The notes below the pieces were generated by a model. The model was not told where the DNA came from, ran no database searches, and saw nothing but the letters and a program-made list of their open reading frames with translations. A program made the position numbers and the translations under genes. 27,828 nt of DNA from assembly GCA_018968865.1 (NCBI GenBank), contig JAGWZP010000007.1, forward strand, positions 1-27,828. The letters are read 5' to 3'. Positions 7,753-14,581 of this stretch are shown piece by piece (position 1 is the stretch's first letter; every line of letters begins with the position of its first letter). This DNA comes from Patescibacteria group bacterium. GTDB taxonomy: Bacteria > Patescibacteria > Paceibacteria > UBA9973 > UBA2103.

Positions 7753-8808
7753 TTACTCATCCGAGGCCGTTGGCTTGTCGAGGAGTTCGGGTTCGATGCC
7801 TATTCTAGATTCTGCGATGCGGTAGACATCCTTGTCTATCTTGCCGAGCTCTTTATAGCCAGCGTTGTAGTGAGAAATCGAAGTGCCGAGCGAAACGCCG
7901 AGCTTGCGATAGAACTCCTGCCATGAACCAATGTGCTTCCCGAGCTCTCCTACCCTTTGCTGTATTTCCACGGCCTTCTTCTCGATTTGGAGCGCTTTGA
8001 GCCCCTGCATCACCGTCTGGAGATACGCGAGGAATGAGGTCGGCGAAACGATGATGACTTTGTATTTGCTGGATGCGCGCTGAATGAGGTTCTCCTCCTC
8101 TCCCCCTCCCACCTGATTGGTGAGCAGGTCGTAATAGATGCCCTCGGACGGAATGAACATAAAGGCGAAGTCCATCGTGTTTTCCTCGGGACGGATGTAT
8201 TTCGCCGTTTCCTGGATACGCATCTTGAGGTCGTTCACAAACGCCTTCTCCGCCGTGGCGCGCTCCGCGCTCCCCACCTGCGTACTCACGAATCGGTTGT
8301 AGTTGTCCAACGAGAACTTGGAGTCGATGGGGACGATCTTATCGTTCACGAAGACAGCGGCGTCCACTATCTCGCCGTTCTTGAAGGGGTACTGGATTTG
8401 ATACATACCAGGCGGCAATACATTTTTGAGTACCGTCTCCAAGTAATACTCGCCGAGAATACCGCGCTGTTTCGGATTTTTCAGCAGGTCCTGGAGCGAC
8501 TGGAGCTGTTCGGCGAAGGACTGCGTCTGCCGGCCGATTTCTTTGACCGATGTCACTTCTTGCGTTATCTCTTTGATGAGCCGTGACGATTCGGTGAATT
8601 GACGATGGGCATTCTCCTGCATCGCCTTAGATGATTCCGAGACGCGCGCGTCGAGCGTCCGTTCAAGATTCTGTAGTTGCTGTTGCAGGAGCACCATCCC
8701 GCTTCCCTCCTCGGGTTTCTGTGCTCGCTTGAGCGTATATAAAACGAGCGCGAATCCGCCGATAAGAACCGCGATCAGGACGAGGATGAGCAAGGTGGCC
8801 GATTCCAT
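7753..8808 (-). CDS. rmuC: RmuC family DNA recombination protein
   Basis: 351 aa. RmuC proteins limit recombination at inverted repeats and carry a PD-(D/E)XK-like nuclease fold. There is a single N-terminal membrane helix (about 5-25), then a coiled-coil region (about 35-105). The RmuC domain includes RGILGEYYLETVLKNVLPPG, GEIVDAAVFVNDKIVPIDSKF (likely active-site Asp and Lys) and the FIPSEGIYYDLL and VSPTSFLAYLQTV segments. A -10 element lies 6 nt before the ATG. It is monocistronic, as rplU downstream has its own promoter. Confidence 0.95.
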   Translation of the reverse strand: MESATLLILVLIAVLIGGFALVLYTLKRAQKPEEGSGMVLLQQQLQNLERTLDARVSESSKAMQENAHRQFTESSRLIKEITQEVTSVKEIGRQTQSFAEQLQSLQDLLKNPKQRGILGEYYLETVLKNVLPPGMYQIQYPFKNGEIVDAAVFVNDKIVPIDSKFSLDNYNRFVSTQVGSAERATAEKAFVNDLKMRIQETAKYIRPEENTMDFAFMFIPSEGIYYDLLTNQVGGGEEENLIQRASSKYKVIIVSPTSFLAYLQTVMQGLKALQIEKKAVEIQQRVGELGKHIGSWQEFYRKLGVSLGTSISHYNAGYKELGKIDKDVYRIAESRIGIEPELLDKPTASDE

Positions 8809-8814
8809 GCCTGT

Positions 8815-8820
8815 AGTATA
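8815..8820 (-). promoter_or_regulatory. -10 element of rmuC
   Basis: Minus strand TATACT ends 6 nt before the rmuC ATG. No Shine-Dalgarno is present. Confidence 0.55.
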
Positions 8821-8860
8821 CCTCGCGCTCCTTTATCCACACCTGACATCGAGATACTGA

Positions 8861-8869
8861 TGCTATAGT
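8861..8869 (+). promoter_or_regulatory. Extended -10 promoter in the rmuC/9030 intergenic region
   Basis: TGCTATAGT with a CTGACA -35-like hexamer at 8843-8848 (spacer 15, shorter than usual). Unlike most promoters in the window it is far (160 nt) from the next recognised gene. Confidence 0.45.
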
Positions 8870-8875
8870 AAATCC

Positions 8876-8978
8876 GAAGAGGCAGTCGTACCCTAGTTTT
8901 AAGGTCAATGATACTCCTCTCCACCAGCGTTTGGGCGCACTGATGTGTTCAGAATCCTATTCTGAACACATTTTAAGT
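8876..8978 (+). ncRNA. Candidate small RNA or transcribed leader of about 100 nt
   Basis: A good extended -10 at 8861-8869 and a strong hairpin with a short T-run at 8944-8976 bracket about 100 nt without a recognised gene. Inside are a possible AGAGG/CCTCT stem and a tiny frame from ATG 8908 to TGA 8943 (MILLSTSVWAH) whose stop touches the hairpin. It could be a small RNA, or a leader peptide with an attenuator for the gene at 9030. I match it to no known RNA family. The 8809-9029 interval otherwise holds the rmuC promoter and a DnaA-box-like 9-mer (TTATCCACA, 8833-8841). Confidence 0.3.
8944..8976 (+). terminator. Perfect 12-bp hairpin with short T-tract
   Basis: Arms TGTGTTCAGAAT (8944-8955) and ATTCTGAACACA (8959-8970) around a CCT loop, followed by TTTTAAG. 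The perfect symmetry also fits a dimeric-repressor operator. Confidence 0.5.
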
Positions 8979-9029
8979 TTCTTCCCGTCCGAAAGCGCCT
9001 TACAACCCGTGCGTCTAATCACAACGACT

Positions 9030-9314
9030 ATGATCGACAGTATTTTCAATTTTTCTTCCGTTCCCGTTACCACGAATATCTCGCCGCACACTGAACCGCT
9101 CGGCGACTATGCGCGCCTCAATAAACTCATCTATCATATCGAGACCGACGACTATTTCCGTTTTCTTTCGACGCTTCTCGGCTTCGTTGAAGAGACGCTC
9201 GCGGATGGGAACCATGGGCAGGATGACCTGTCCATCCAGCTCGAAGCGATCAGGGCGACACGCAAGGATTTGGCGTATTTAAACGATCATTACCGCATCA
9301 CCTCCCGCCCGTAA
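9030..9314 (+). CDS. Hypothetical protein, 94 aa
   Basis: I do not recognise this protein. It starts MIDSIFNFSSVPV, then has an acidic, probably helical body (RLNKLIYHIETDDYFRFLSTLLGFVEETL; EAIRATRKDLAYLNDHYRI) and no membrane segment. The ATG at 9030 is preferred over in-frame upstream starts that would extend back across the hairpin at 8944-8970; TCTAAT lies 10 nt upstream. Codon use resembles the neighbours. yqeY follows after 26 nt with its own -10. Being a gene is likely; function is unknown. Confidence 0.6.
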   Translation: MIDSIFNFSSVPVTTNISPHTEPLGDYARLNKLIYHIETDDYFRFLSTLLGFVEETLADGNHGQDDLSIQLEAIRATRKDLAYLNDHYRITSRP

Positions 9315-9325
9315 GGACACCGTTG

Positions 9326-9334
9326 TGCTACACT
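9326..9334 (+). promoter_or_regulatory. Extended -10 promoter of yqeY
   Basis: TGCTACACT ends 6 nt before the ATG at 9341, with no Shine-Dalgarno. It is identical to the ctpA element. Confidence 0.6.
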
Positions 9335-9340
9335 GGCGGC

Positions 9341-9796
9341 ATGAGCTTGCACGAAACGTTGAAGAAATCCATCCCGGATGCGCTTCGGGCACATGATGAA
9401 GTACAGTTGCGGACCTTGCGGTCCTTGGTCGCCGCGATGACGAACGAGGTCGTCGCCAAGAAGCGCAAGCCCGACGAACTCCTCGCCGACGAGGAGGCGC
9501 TCGCGGTCCTGAAGCGCGCCGCGAGCCAGCGCAAGGATTCTATTGAACAGTTCTTGAAAGGCGGCCGACCCGAACTTGCGGTGCCAGAGGAGGCCGAGCT
9601 CGCGATTATTGAGTCGTATCTGCCCGTTATGATGAGCCGTGAAGATATTATCCCTATCGCAAAGGCGAAAATGGCGGAGCTGGGCATTTCAAGCAAGGCT
9701 GACGCGGGCAAGTTTACCGGAACCTTAATGAAAGAACTGAAGGGTAAAGCCGACGGCGGCGACGTCAAAGCGGTTGTAGATTCCCTTCTCTCCTAA
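9341..9796 (+). CDS. yqeY: GatB/YqeY domain protein
   Basis: 151 aa, the full YqeY length. The family is homologous to the helical C-terminal domain of the GatB subunit of the Asp/Glu-tRNA amidotransferase and may bind tRNA; its exact job is not settled. Typical features are LHETLKKSIPDALRAHDEVQLRTLRSLVAAM, the KRAASQRKDSIEQFLKGGR segment, EEAELAIIESYLPVMMS and the FTGTLMKELKGKADGGDVKAVV ending. The start at 9341 (MSLHE) is set by the family N-terminus and the adjacent -10 element. Confidence 0.93.
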   Translation: MSLHETLKKSIPDALRAHDEVQLRTLRSLVAAMTNEVVAKKRKPDELLADEEALAVLKRAASQRKDSIEQFLKGGRPELAVPEEAELAIIESYLPVMMSREDIIPIAKAKMAELGISSKADAGKFTGTLMKELKGKADGGDVKAVVDSLLS

Positions 9797-9799
9797 GAA

Positions 9800-9828
9800 T
9801 TGCCAGGTTGTGTTCCCTGTGGTACTGT
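9800..9828 (+). promoter_or_regulatory. Spaced -35/-10 promoter of the 9920 gene
   Basis: TTGCCA (9800-9805), a 17-nt spacer, then TACTGT (9823-9828) preceded by TGG. It predicts an 85-nt 5' leader, unlike the leaderless pattern elsewhere. Confidence 0.4.
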
Positions 9829-9907
9829 GTTTGCGGTCGTTTCCTGTGCGTGTGTTCTTTACGCGTCTAACGGCATCGGCCAAACATCTCCACCTAAACC
9901 AAATCAT

Positions 9908-9913
9908 AAGGAG
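9908..9913 (+). promoter_or_regulatory. Strong ribosome binding site of the 9920 gene
   Basis: AAGGAG lies 6 nt before the ATG at 9920 and decides this start over any upstream codon. Confidence 0.75.
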
Positions 9914-9919
9914 TTTCAA

Positions 9920-10240
9920 ATGATAGCAGAACTGCTGTTCCCAAGATTTACAGAAGCTGGTGAATCGCAAATTGGAGCATTGGTTATCGGTGCTAAGGAC
10001 GTAACCGGAAACCAGATGAAGAAGTTGAACTCCCTGCTTCCTTCGTTCGCGGATGCGAGATATCGTCTTGGCACGTTGCGTATAGAAGTCGACGTGCCGC
10101 CCGAACTGCACGAGAAGGTGGCAATGCACAAACTCGCCAAAAGGATCCGGTCTGTGATTTTGAAAGGCCTCGGAGTGAAGGCAGGACTCTGCCCTGTCAC
10201 CTCGAGCGCCAAAGTCCTGGACGTGATACGGAGGGGCTAG
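9920..10240 (+). CDS. Hypothetical protein, 106 aa
   Basis: I do not recognise the family. The protein is a mixed alpha/beta soluble candidate (MIAELLFPRFTEAGESQIGALVIGAKDVTG; YRLGTLRIEVDVPPELHEKVAMHKLAKRI) with a basic C-terminal part and no membrane segment. The reading frame is open from 9800, but the Shine-Dalgarno fixes the start at 9920. A strong terminator follows 25 nt after the stop. It has its own spaced promoter and 85-nt leader, so it is a complete single-gene unit. Confidence 0.65.
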   Translation: MIAELLFPRFTEAGESQIGALVIGAKDVTGNQMKKLNSLLPSFADARYRLGTLRIEVDVPPELHEKVAMHKLAKRIRSVILKGLGVKAGLCPVTSSAKVLDVIRRG

Positions 10241-10265
10241 AAAAGCCACTTGGCGTAAAAGAAAA

Positions 10266-10293
10266 CGGCACCTCCGGGTGCCGATTTTATTTT
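10266..10293 (+). terminator. Intrinsic terminator after the 9920 gene
   Basis: CGGCACC (10266-10272), loop TCCG, GGTGCCG (10277-10283), then ATTTTATTTT. Confidence 0.9.
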
Positions 10294-10315
10294 AGCAACC
10301 GCCGCTGTGGATAAC

Positions 10316-10344
10316 TTGCTTTTTTAAGAGAACCGTGCTATATT
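10316..10344 (+). promoter_or_regulatory. Spaced -35/-10 promoter of the 10379 gene
   Basis: TTGCTT (10316-10321), a 17-nt spacer ending TGC, and TATATT (10339-10344). A perfect DnaA-box 9-mer (TGTGGATAA, 10306-10314) sits immediately upstream. Confidence 0.65.
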
Positions 10345-10367
10345 CCGCCCGTTCGATCCACAGAAAA

Positions 10368-10372
10368 GGAGG
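10368..10372 (+). promoter_or_regulatory. Ribosome binding site that selects a TTG start
   Basis: GGAGG (within AAAAGGAGGTG) lies 6 nt before TTG 10379, the ideal distance. The first ATG (10391) is 18 nt away, so TTG is the likely start. Confidence 0.7.
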
Positions 10373-10378
10373 TGTTCC

Positions 10379-10663
10379 TTGGAAGCGGAAATGCGAGAAT
10401 TCTCAGAAGCAGAGGCCGAGATGGGAGTTCGTTATGCCCGTTCGGTCTTCGGGTTCACCATCGACAAGGAGTACCTGCGCAAGAGCGCGACTCTCGCGCT
10501 CGAGAAGTTGAAGCGGAATCCCCAGATGCGCCTTTGCCACGTATCGGGAGAAGTGCTTGGGGGAATAAACTTCACCGAGCGTCGCGCGTATGTCAAAGCC
10601 ATCGCGAAGATGCTGGGAGAGCGCAGTGTGAGCCATAGCCATCGGAAAGTCGCCGTGACCTAA
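10379..10663 (+). CDS. Hypothetical protein, 94 aa, TTG start
   Basis: I do not recognise this family. It is a small, highly charged protein (MEAEMREFSEAEAEMG, then KEYLRKSATLALEKLKRNPQMRL and RRAYVKAIAKMLGERS) with no membrane segment. The Shine-Dalgarno supports the TTG. It has its own promoter 35 nt upstream and its own terminator (10679-10721), so it is another single-gene unit. Among genes of this window it has one of the most complete sets of classical expression signals, which suggests strong expression. Confidence 0.65.
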   Translation: MEAEMREFSEAEAEMGVRYARSVFGFTIDKEYLRKSATLALEKLKRNPQMRLCHVSGEVLGGINFTERRAYVKAIAKMLGERSVSHSHRKVAVT

Positions 10664-10678
10664 CGTCTGATACTCGTT

Positions 10679-10721
10679 GTGGGCGGATTGCAGTATTCTG
10701 CGGTCCGCCCACTTTGTTTTT
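10679..10721 (+). terminator. Intrinsic terminator after the 10379 gene
   Basis: A 9-bp outer stem GTGGGCGGA/TCCGCCCAC encloses an inner GCAG/CTGC stem with a TATT loop, followed by TTTGTTTTT. Confidence 0.88.
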
Positions 10722-10771
10722 ATGCAAAAGCTCCAGTTGACTCTCCGGCAAACGGGCGTAGCATTTACTTA

Positions 10772-11152
10772 ATGGCTTTCCCGTACTTTCATTCTGGTTT
10801 TGAGAAACAAGCCTTAAAAAACAGGGCGGATATGGCTGTCGCGATGCACAATAAACTTGACCATCTGTTGAGCGAAGAGGAGGTCGAACTGCGGAATAAG
10901 AAACATACGGGTGTGGAACTCTCGGGACCGGAACTCGCCTATCTTCAACACAACATGTTTGAAAGAATCGAAACGCTGAGAACCAAGGTTTCCGCACTTG
11001 AGCGTGCTATCGGTGAAAGGACGATACCCAACGTAAGTAACGCTGAAGAGGATTTGCAGAAATCCAAAAAAGAACTCGAGTTTCTTCAGCACAATTTTGC
11101 CGAAAAACTTTTTCAAAAGACAGGAGATACTGACAACGAGGTGGCTATTTGA
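10772..11152 (+). CDS. Hypothetical coiled-coil protein, 126 aa
   Basis: I do not recognise the family. After MAFPYFHSGFEKQ the protein is almost wholly charged helix: KLDHLLSEEEVELRNKK, ERIETLRTKVSALERAIGER and EEDLQKSKKELEFLQHNFAEKL look like coiled coil. No membrane segment is seen. The ATG at 10772 is chosen because TAGCAT (10759-10764) lies 7 nt upstream, as in other units here; the frame is open further back, and a start at 10832 is also possible. The coding sequence looks more A/T-rich than its neighbours. It converges on tRNA-Glu with 9 nt between and no visible terminator. Confidence 0.55.
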   Translation: MAFPYFHSGFEKQALKNRADMAVAMHNKLDHLLSEEEVELRNKKHTGVELSGPELAYLQHNMFERIETLRTKVSALERAIGERTIPNVSNAEEDLQKSKKELEFLQHNFAEKLFQKTGDTDNEVAI

Positions 11153-11161
11153 ACAAGTCGG

Positions 11162-11233
11162 TGACCTCACGGGGAATCGAACCCCGATTTACGCCGTGAG
11201 AGGGCGCTGTCCTAACCGTTAGACGATGAGGCC
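11162..11233 (-). tRNA. tRNA-Glu (anticodon CTC)
   Basis: Read on the minus strand: acceptor GGCCTCA pairs with TGAGGTC (one G-T pair), D arm with TCTAACGGTTAGGA, anticodon arm GCGCC-CTCTCAC-GGCGT giving anticodon CTC, and T arm CGGGG-TTCGATT-CCCCG. The discriminator base is A and the next bases are CCG, so the CCA end is not fully encoded. It lies 36 nt downstream of murF with its own -10 element. Confidence 0.95.
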
Positions 11234-11243
11234 GTGTGAGCTT

Positions 11244-11252
11244 TTTATACCA
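11244..11252 (-). promoter_or_regulatory. Extended -10 promoter of tRNA-Glu
   Basis: Minus strand TGGTATAAA ends 10 nt before the tRNA 5' end, implying a very short 5' leader. Confidence 0.5.
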
Positions 11253-11269
11253 GACTTCTACTTAGTGCG

Positions 11270-12544
11270 CTACGCTTTCTGCTTCCACTTCTTCTCTTGG
11301 CGCGCGAGGTGCACCGCGTCGGAAGGGTCGGCGAGCAACGCTTCAACGATACGCTCCATGCGGACTGACTGCGATCCTTTGACGAGAACGACATCGCCGG
11401 GGCGCACGAAGCCGACAAGCGCCGCCGCGGCATCGCGGGCATTATTGAACGCCATGGCTTCAGTTTTTCCGGATACGGCGGCAAAGGTGCGCGCGCGGAT
11501 GCCGACAGCGACGATAACATCGGCCGATTCCTCTGCGAGCACGCTGATGCGTTCATGCTCCGTCACCGAGTAGCGGCCGAGCTCAAGCATATCGCCGAGG
11601 ACAGCGATGCGGCGCGCCGCGTGCGGAAATGCTTTGAGTGTCGCGAGTGCCTCCTCCACCGCGACCGGCGACGCATTATAGGAATCGTCAATGATGGTGG
11701 AACCGTTCTTCCCCGCAAAGAGCCGCCCGCGGCCGGGCGGCGGTTCATAGCTTTCGAGCGCCTTGAGCGCCTCGGGAAGCGGTATATGGAATGCGTGCGC
11801 CGCCGCAACAGCCGCGCCGACGGGAAGGAGTTGCGCCCTTCCGACCGAACCTTCCACGACACAGCTTCTCTCAATGCCATCCACGCGCATCGTTGCCGTC
11901 ATGCCGGCAACCTCTCCTTCCTTTTCATAAAAACCAATACCGCTGATACGCACCGTCGCGTCATCGGCAATACCGTAGGAAATGGCGCGCGCAGGCATAC
12001 GCGATGCCCTTGTGAGAGCATACGAGTCGTCGGCAGGAACGATGAGCGGCGCGGCGGCGGCAAGCATGACGGCGGGGGAAAATTCCTCTTCGCGCACCGC
12101 TTCGGGCGACGCGTATGCCTCGACATGCACAGGTATCTCGGGCAGGCGGGTCACCACCACGGCGTTCGGCGTCGCGATGCGCAGAATGCGGGCGAGATCG
12201 CCCGGCTTGTCCGCTCCCACTTCAAGCACCAGCAGATTCGGATAATGGTTCGGCAGAAGCAGAAGTGCGAGTGCACTCTTTACCACGGAAATCCAAGCAA
12301 AGGGGTTGTTCCATGGATTTGAAACACCGAGGATGGTGAATGGAACGCCGAGCTCGCTATTGAAACTTTTTTCACTCTTACGGACGAAAAAGCGCGTGGA
12401 GAGCACTGCCGCAACCGCGTCTTTCGTCGAAGTCTTCCCTACCGAACCGGTCACCATCACGATGCGCGGATGATAGCGGCGTACCACCGCGCGCGCGAAG
12501 AATGCGAGCAGGAAAACGGCGATGTATTTCAGGATTTTTTTCAT
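11270..12544 (-). CDS. murF: MurF-type UDP-MurNAc-tripeptide--D-Ala-D-Ala ligase with N-terminal membrane anchor
   Basis: 424 aa. MurF adds D-Ala-D-Ala to the peptidoglycan precursor using ATP. The ATP site is VTGSVGKTSTKD (P-loop 33-40); LEVGADKPGDLARI (107-120) and IIDDSYNASPVAVEEAL (284-300) are MurF-specific Mur ligase segments, and LGDMLELG follows. The N-terminal UDP-sugar domain of ordinary MurF (about 80 residues before the P-loop) is missing; instead the protein starts with a membrane helix (about 4-20), and a second hydrophobic stretch lies at 82-98. The ATG overlaps the ftsI stop (ATGA). It may be a membrane-tied MurF or a related Mur ligase with another substrate. Confidence 0.88.
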   Translation of the reverse strand: MKKILKYIAVFLLAFFARAVVRRYHPRIVMVTGSVGKTSTKDAVAAVLSTRFFVRKSEKSFNSELGVPFTILGVSNPWNNPFAWISVVKSALALLLLPNHYPNLLVLEVGADKPGDLARILRIATPNAVVVTRLPEIPVHVEAYASPEAVREEEFSPAVMLAAAAPLIVPADDSYALTRASRMPARAISYGIADDATVRISGIGFYEKEGEVAGMTATMRVDGIERSCVVEGSVGRAQLLPVGAAVAAAHAFHIPLPEALKALESYEPPPGRGRLFAGKNGSTIIDDSYNASPVAVEEALATLKAFPHAARRIAVLGDMLELGRYSVTEHERISVLAEESADVIVAVGIRARTFAAVSGKTEAMAFNNARDAAAALVGFVRPGDVVLVKGSQSVRMERIVEALLADPSDAVHLARQEKKWKQKA

Positions 12545-14286
12545 GACGGTATCGGGTTTGTGGATGTGGCGAACCCGCGGTCGGGCGGCACTGCGTAATA
12601 GTCAATCAAGAAGTGCACGAGGTCAAGAAAGGTCGTATCGAGCGTCTCCGACGCATATTCGACGTGTTGTGGGTCGTTCGTATAGAGCAAGATGATGAAG
12701 CGCGGATTATACGATGGGAAGAAACCGACGAATGAATGAAAGAAACGATCGGTATAGTACCCACCCTGCCCGTTGGTCAACTGGGCGGTACCGGTCTTCG
12801 CGGCGACCGACATGGTCGGAATGATGGCCTTTCCGTTTTCAAGTTTTTGGTCGACGAGCGCCGTCATCATGGCCGTCGTCTCGCGCGCGGCGGTCGCGGA
12901 GAAGACCGGCGTCGTCTGGCTCCAGTCAAGCGTGCGCGTGATGCCGGAATCAAGGCGCACGGCGCTCACAAGATGCGGCTCTGCCATCGCGCCGCTGTTG
13001 GCTATCGCGCCGAGCGCGCGAATCATTTGTATCGGCGTCTCCGCAACGCCCTGCCCGTAGGCCGCCGTATCGTAACCGATCTGCTGAGGTTTCGAAAGGT
13101 TGCTGAGGAGCGCATGGCCTTCGCTTGACAGGTCAATGCCCGTCTTGACGCCGAACAGCGTGGTGAAATAGCTCCGGAATTTATCCTGTCCGAGCTGTGT
13201 CGCCACCCACGCCGCGCCGACGTTGAGCGATTGCAGGATAATCTGCTTCATCGGTATCACGCCGCGGGCCTTCAGGTCCCAGTTGCATATCTTCGCCGTG
13301 CTGACCGTGATGCATCCAGTATCGTCATACGTCGTCTCCGGCGTAATCACCCCCGCATCCAAGGCCGACGCCATAGTCAGGGGCTTCATGATGGAACCGA
13401 ATTCATATACGTGCTCCACAAGGGGGTTCCCGAGCAGAGTCGGGTCGACGCTCTGCAGATTATTCTCGTCGTATGACGGATAGGATGCAAGCGCATAGAT
13501 GGCTCCGGTCGCAGGATCCATGATGATGCCGCCCGACTCTTTGCTTGAATACTGCTCGGTCACTTTGGCAAGGTCGTGCTCGAGCCGCGCCTGCACTTCA
13601 GGCTCGATGGTCGTTACGATGTCGCCTTCGCGCGCGTCCCGCGCGTTCACCAGCAGATTGCCGACGTTCGAAAAGAGCTCTGCAAAAAAATTCTTGTAGA
13701 GCGAGTCGCCTGAACGCGAGAGCGTGCCGTCATAGGTCGTCTCGAGGCCGGTCTGGCCGGCGAGCGTGTCGCCCGAACCGTAGGTCACGATGCCGATCGA
13801 CTGCGCGGCGAGAGAGCCGCCCGGATAATAGCGCCAGCGTTCGCGGAGCACCTGCACGCCGGGAATGTTTTCTGCGGCAAGTGCCTGCCCGGCATCATTC
13901 GAAAGGTGGTGCGCAACTTCGATGTACGCCTGGCTCGTCTTGGCGGCCGCGGCGAGGAATGCGTCATGCGCGAGCGTCGTCGAGGCGACGGCGGTTATCG
14001 CCGCATAGGCGGCTTCGGGGTCTTGCATCGTCTGCGGATTGATAGCGACGAGGAATCCGGTGGCAAGCGTCGCCGCAGAAATGAGCGTGCCGTCTTTGCG
14101 GGTGAAATAGATGGACCCGCGATCGAAGAGCCCGCTCGCTCCTGAAGAGAATTGGCGATCGGCTTTTTGCGCATACTCGTCGCCGTGCACGATTTGGACA
14201 AAGTAGAGACGCAGAAGAACGAGGAGCGCGGCGAGGACGACAAGGAAAAGAATAATGCGGATGCGAGAGCGGAACTGTGCGCGCAT
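12541..14286 (-). CDS. ftsI: Septal peptidoglycan D,D-transpeptidase (class B penicillin-binding protein, FtsI-like)
   Basis: 581 aa. It cross-links peptidoglycan at the division site. There is one N-terminal membrane helix (about 10-30), a PBP dimer/pedestal region (about 50-220), and the transpeptidase domain with SIMK (298-301, catalytic Ser298), SLN (353-355) and KTG (497-499). The start at 14286 (MRAQFRSRIRI) puts a basic stretch before the membrane helix. The ftsL stop is 1 nt upstream, and murF overlaps its end. The order mraZ-rsmH-ftsL-ftsI identifies it as FtsI rather than a generic class B PBP. Confidence 0.94.
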   Translation of the reverse strand: MRAQFRSRIRIILFLVVLAALLVLLRLYFVQIVHGDEYAQKADRQFSSGASGLFDRGSIYFTRKDGTLISAATLATGFLVAINPQTMQDPEAAYAAITAVASTTLAHDAFLAAAAKTSQAYIEVAHHLSNDAGQALAAENIPGVQVLRERWRYYPGGSLAAQSIGIVTYGSGDTLAGQTGLETTYDGTLSRSGDSLYKNFFAELFSNVGNLLVNARDAREGDIVTTIEPEVQARLEHDLAKVTEQYSSKESGGIIMDPATGAIYALASYPSYDENNLQSVDPTLLGNPLVEHVYEFGSIMKPLTMASALDAGVITPETTYDDTGCITVSTAKICNWDLKARGVIPMKQIILQSLNVGAAWVATQLGQDKFRSYFTTLFGVKTGIDLSSEGHALLSNLSKPQQIGYDTAAYGQGVAETPIQMIRALGAIANSGAMAEPHLVSAVRLDSGITRTLDWSQTTPVFSATAARETTAMMTALVDQKLENGKAIIPTMSVAAKTGTAQLTNGQGGYYTDRFFHSFVGFFPSYNPRFIILLYTNDPQHVEYASETLDTTFLDLVHFLIDYYAVPPDRGFATSTNPIPS

Positions 14287-14287
14287 A

Positions 14288-14581
14288 CTAGCGTAATGCG
14301 GTCGCGCTTTCCGCTCGGACGAACACTTGGGCAAGCGGCTTTGTATATCCCGCCGCGGCATAATCCGTGTTCGTGACGCGATCGACGCCGGCGAGATATG
14401 CGGATTCGAGCGCGGCAACCGCTGATTCATCGTTCCGGACCGACTGCGAGAACTCCACGGTCAGTGCCGCATAGCTCATCACGACGGCGATAAGGCCGAT
14501 ATACGCGACGACAAGAATTCCCACGGCGCCATAACATAGCGATAGGACTGAAAATGGTAGAGAAAAACGGAAATTAGACAT
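14288..14581 (-). CDS. ftsL: FtsL-like cell-division membrane protein
   Basis: 97 aa, the size of FtsL, which joins FtsB/FtsQ in the divisome. One long hydrophobic segment (about 11-40) is followed by a short extracytoplasmic part (EFSQSVRNDESAVAALESAYL, possible helix). Sequence similarity cannot be judged by eye; the call rests on position between rsmH and ftsI and on topology. Its ATG overlaps the rsmH stop by 8 nt, and ftsI follows after 1 nt. Confidence 0.7.
   Translation of the reverse strand: MSNFRFSLPFSVLSLCYGAVGILVVAYIGLIAVVMSYAALTVEFSQSVRNDESAVAALESAYLAGVDRVTNTDYAAAGYTKPLAQVFVRAESATALR

Noticed and set aside
8931..9030. Upstream extension of the 9030 gene to TTG 8931
   Set aside because: It would encode the perfect hairpin at 8944-8970 as protein and has no start signals.
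11158..11162. Encoded CCA tail on tRNA-Glu
   Set aside because: The bases after the discriminator read CCG, so the tail must be completed by the CCA-adding enzyme.
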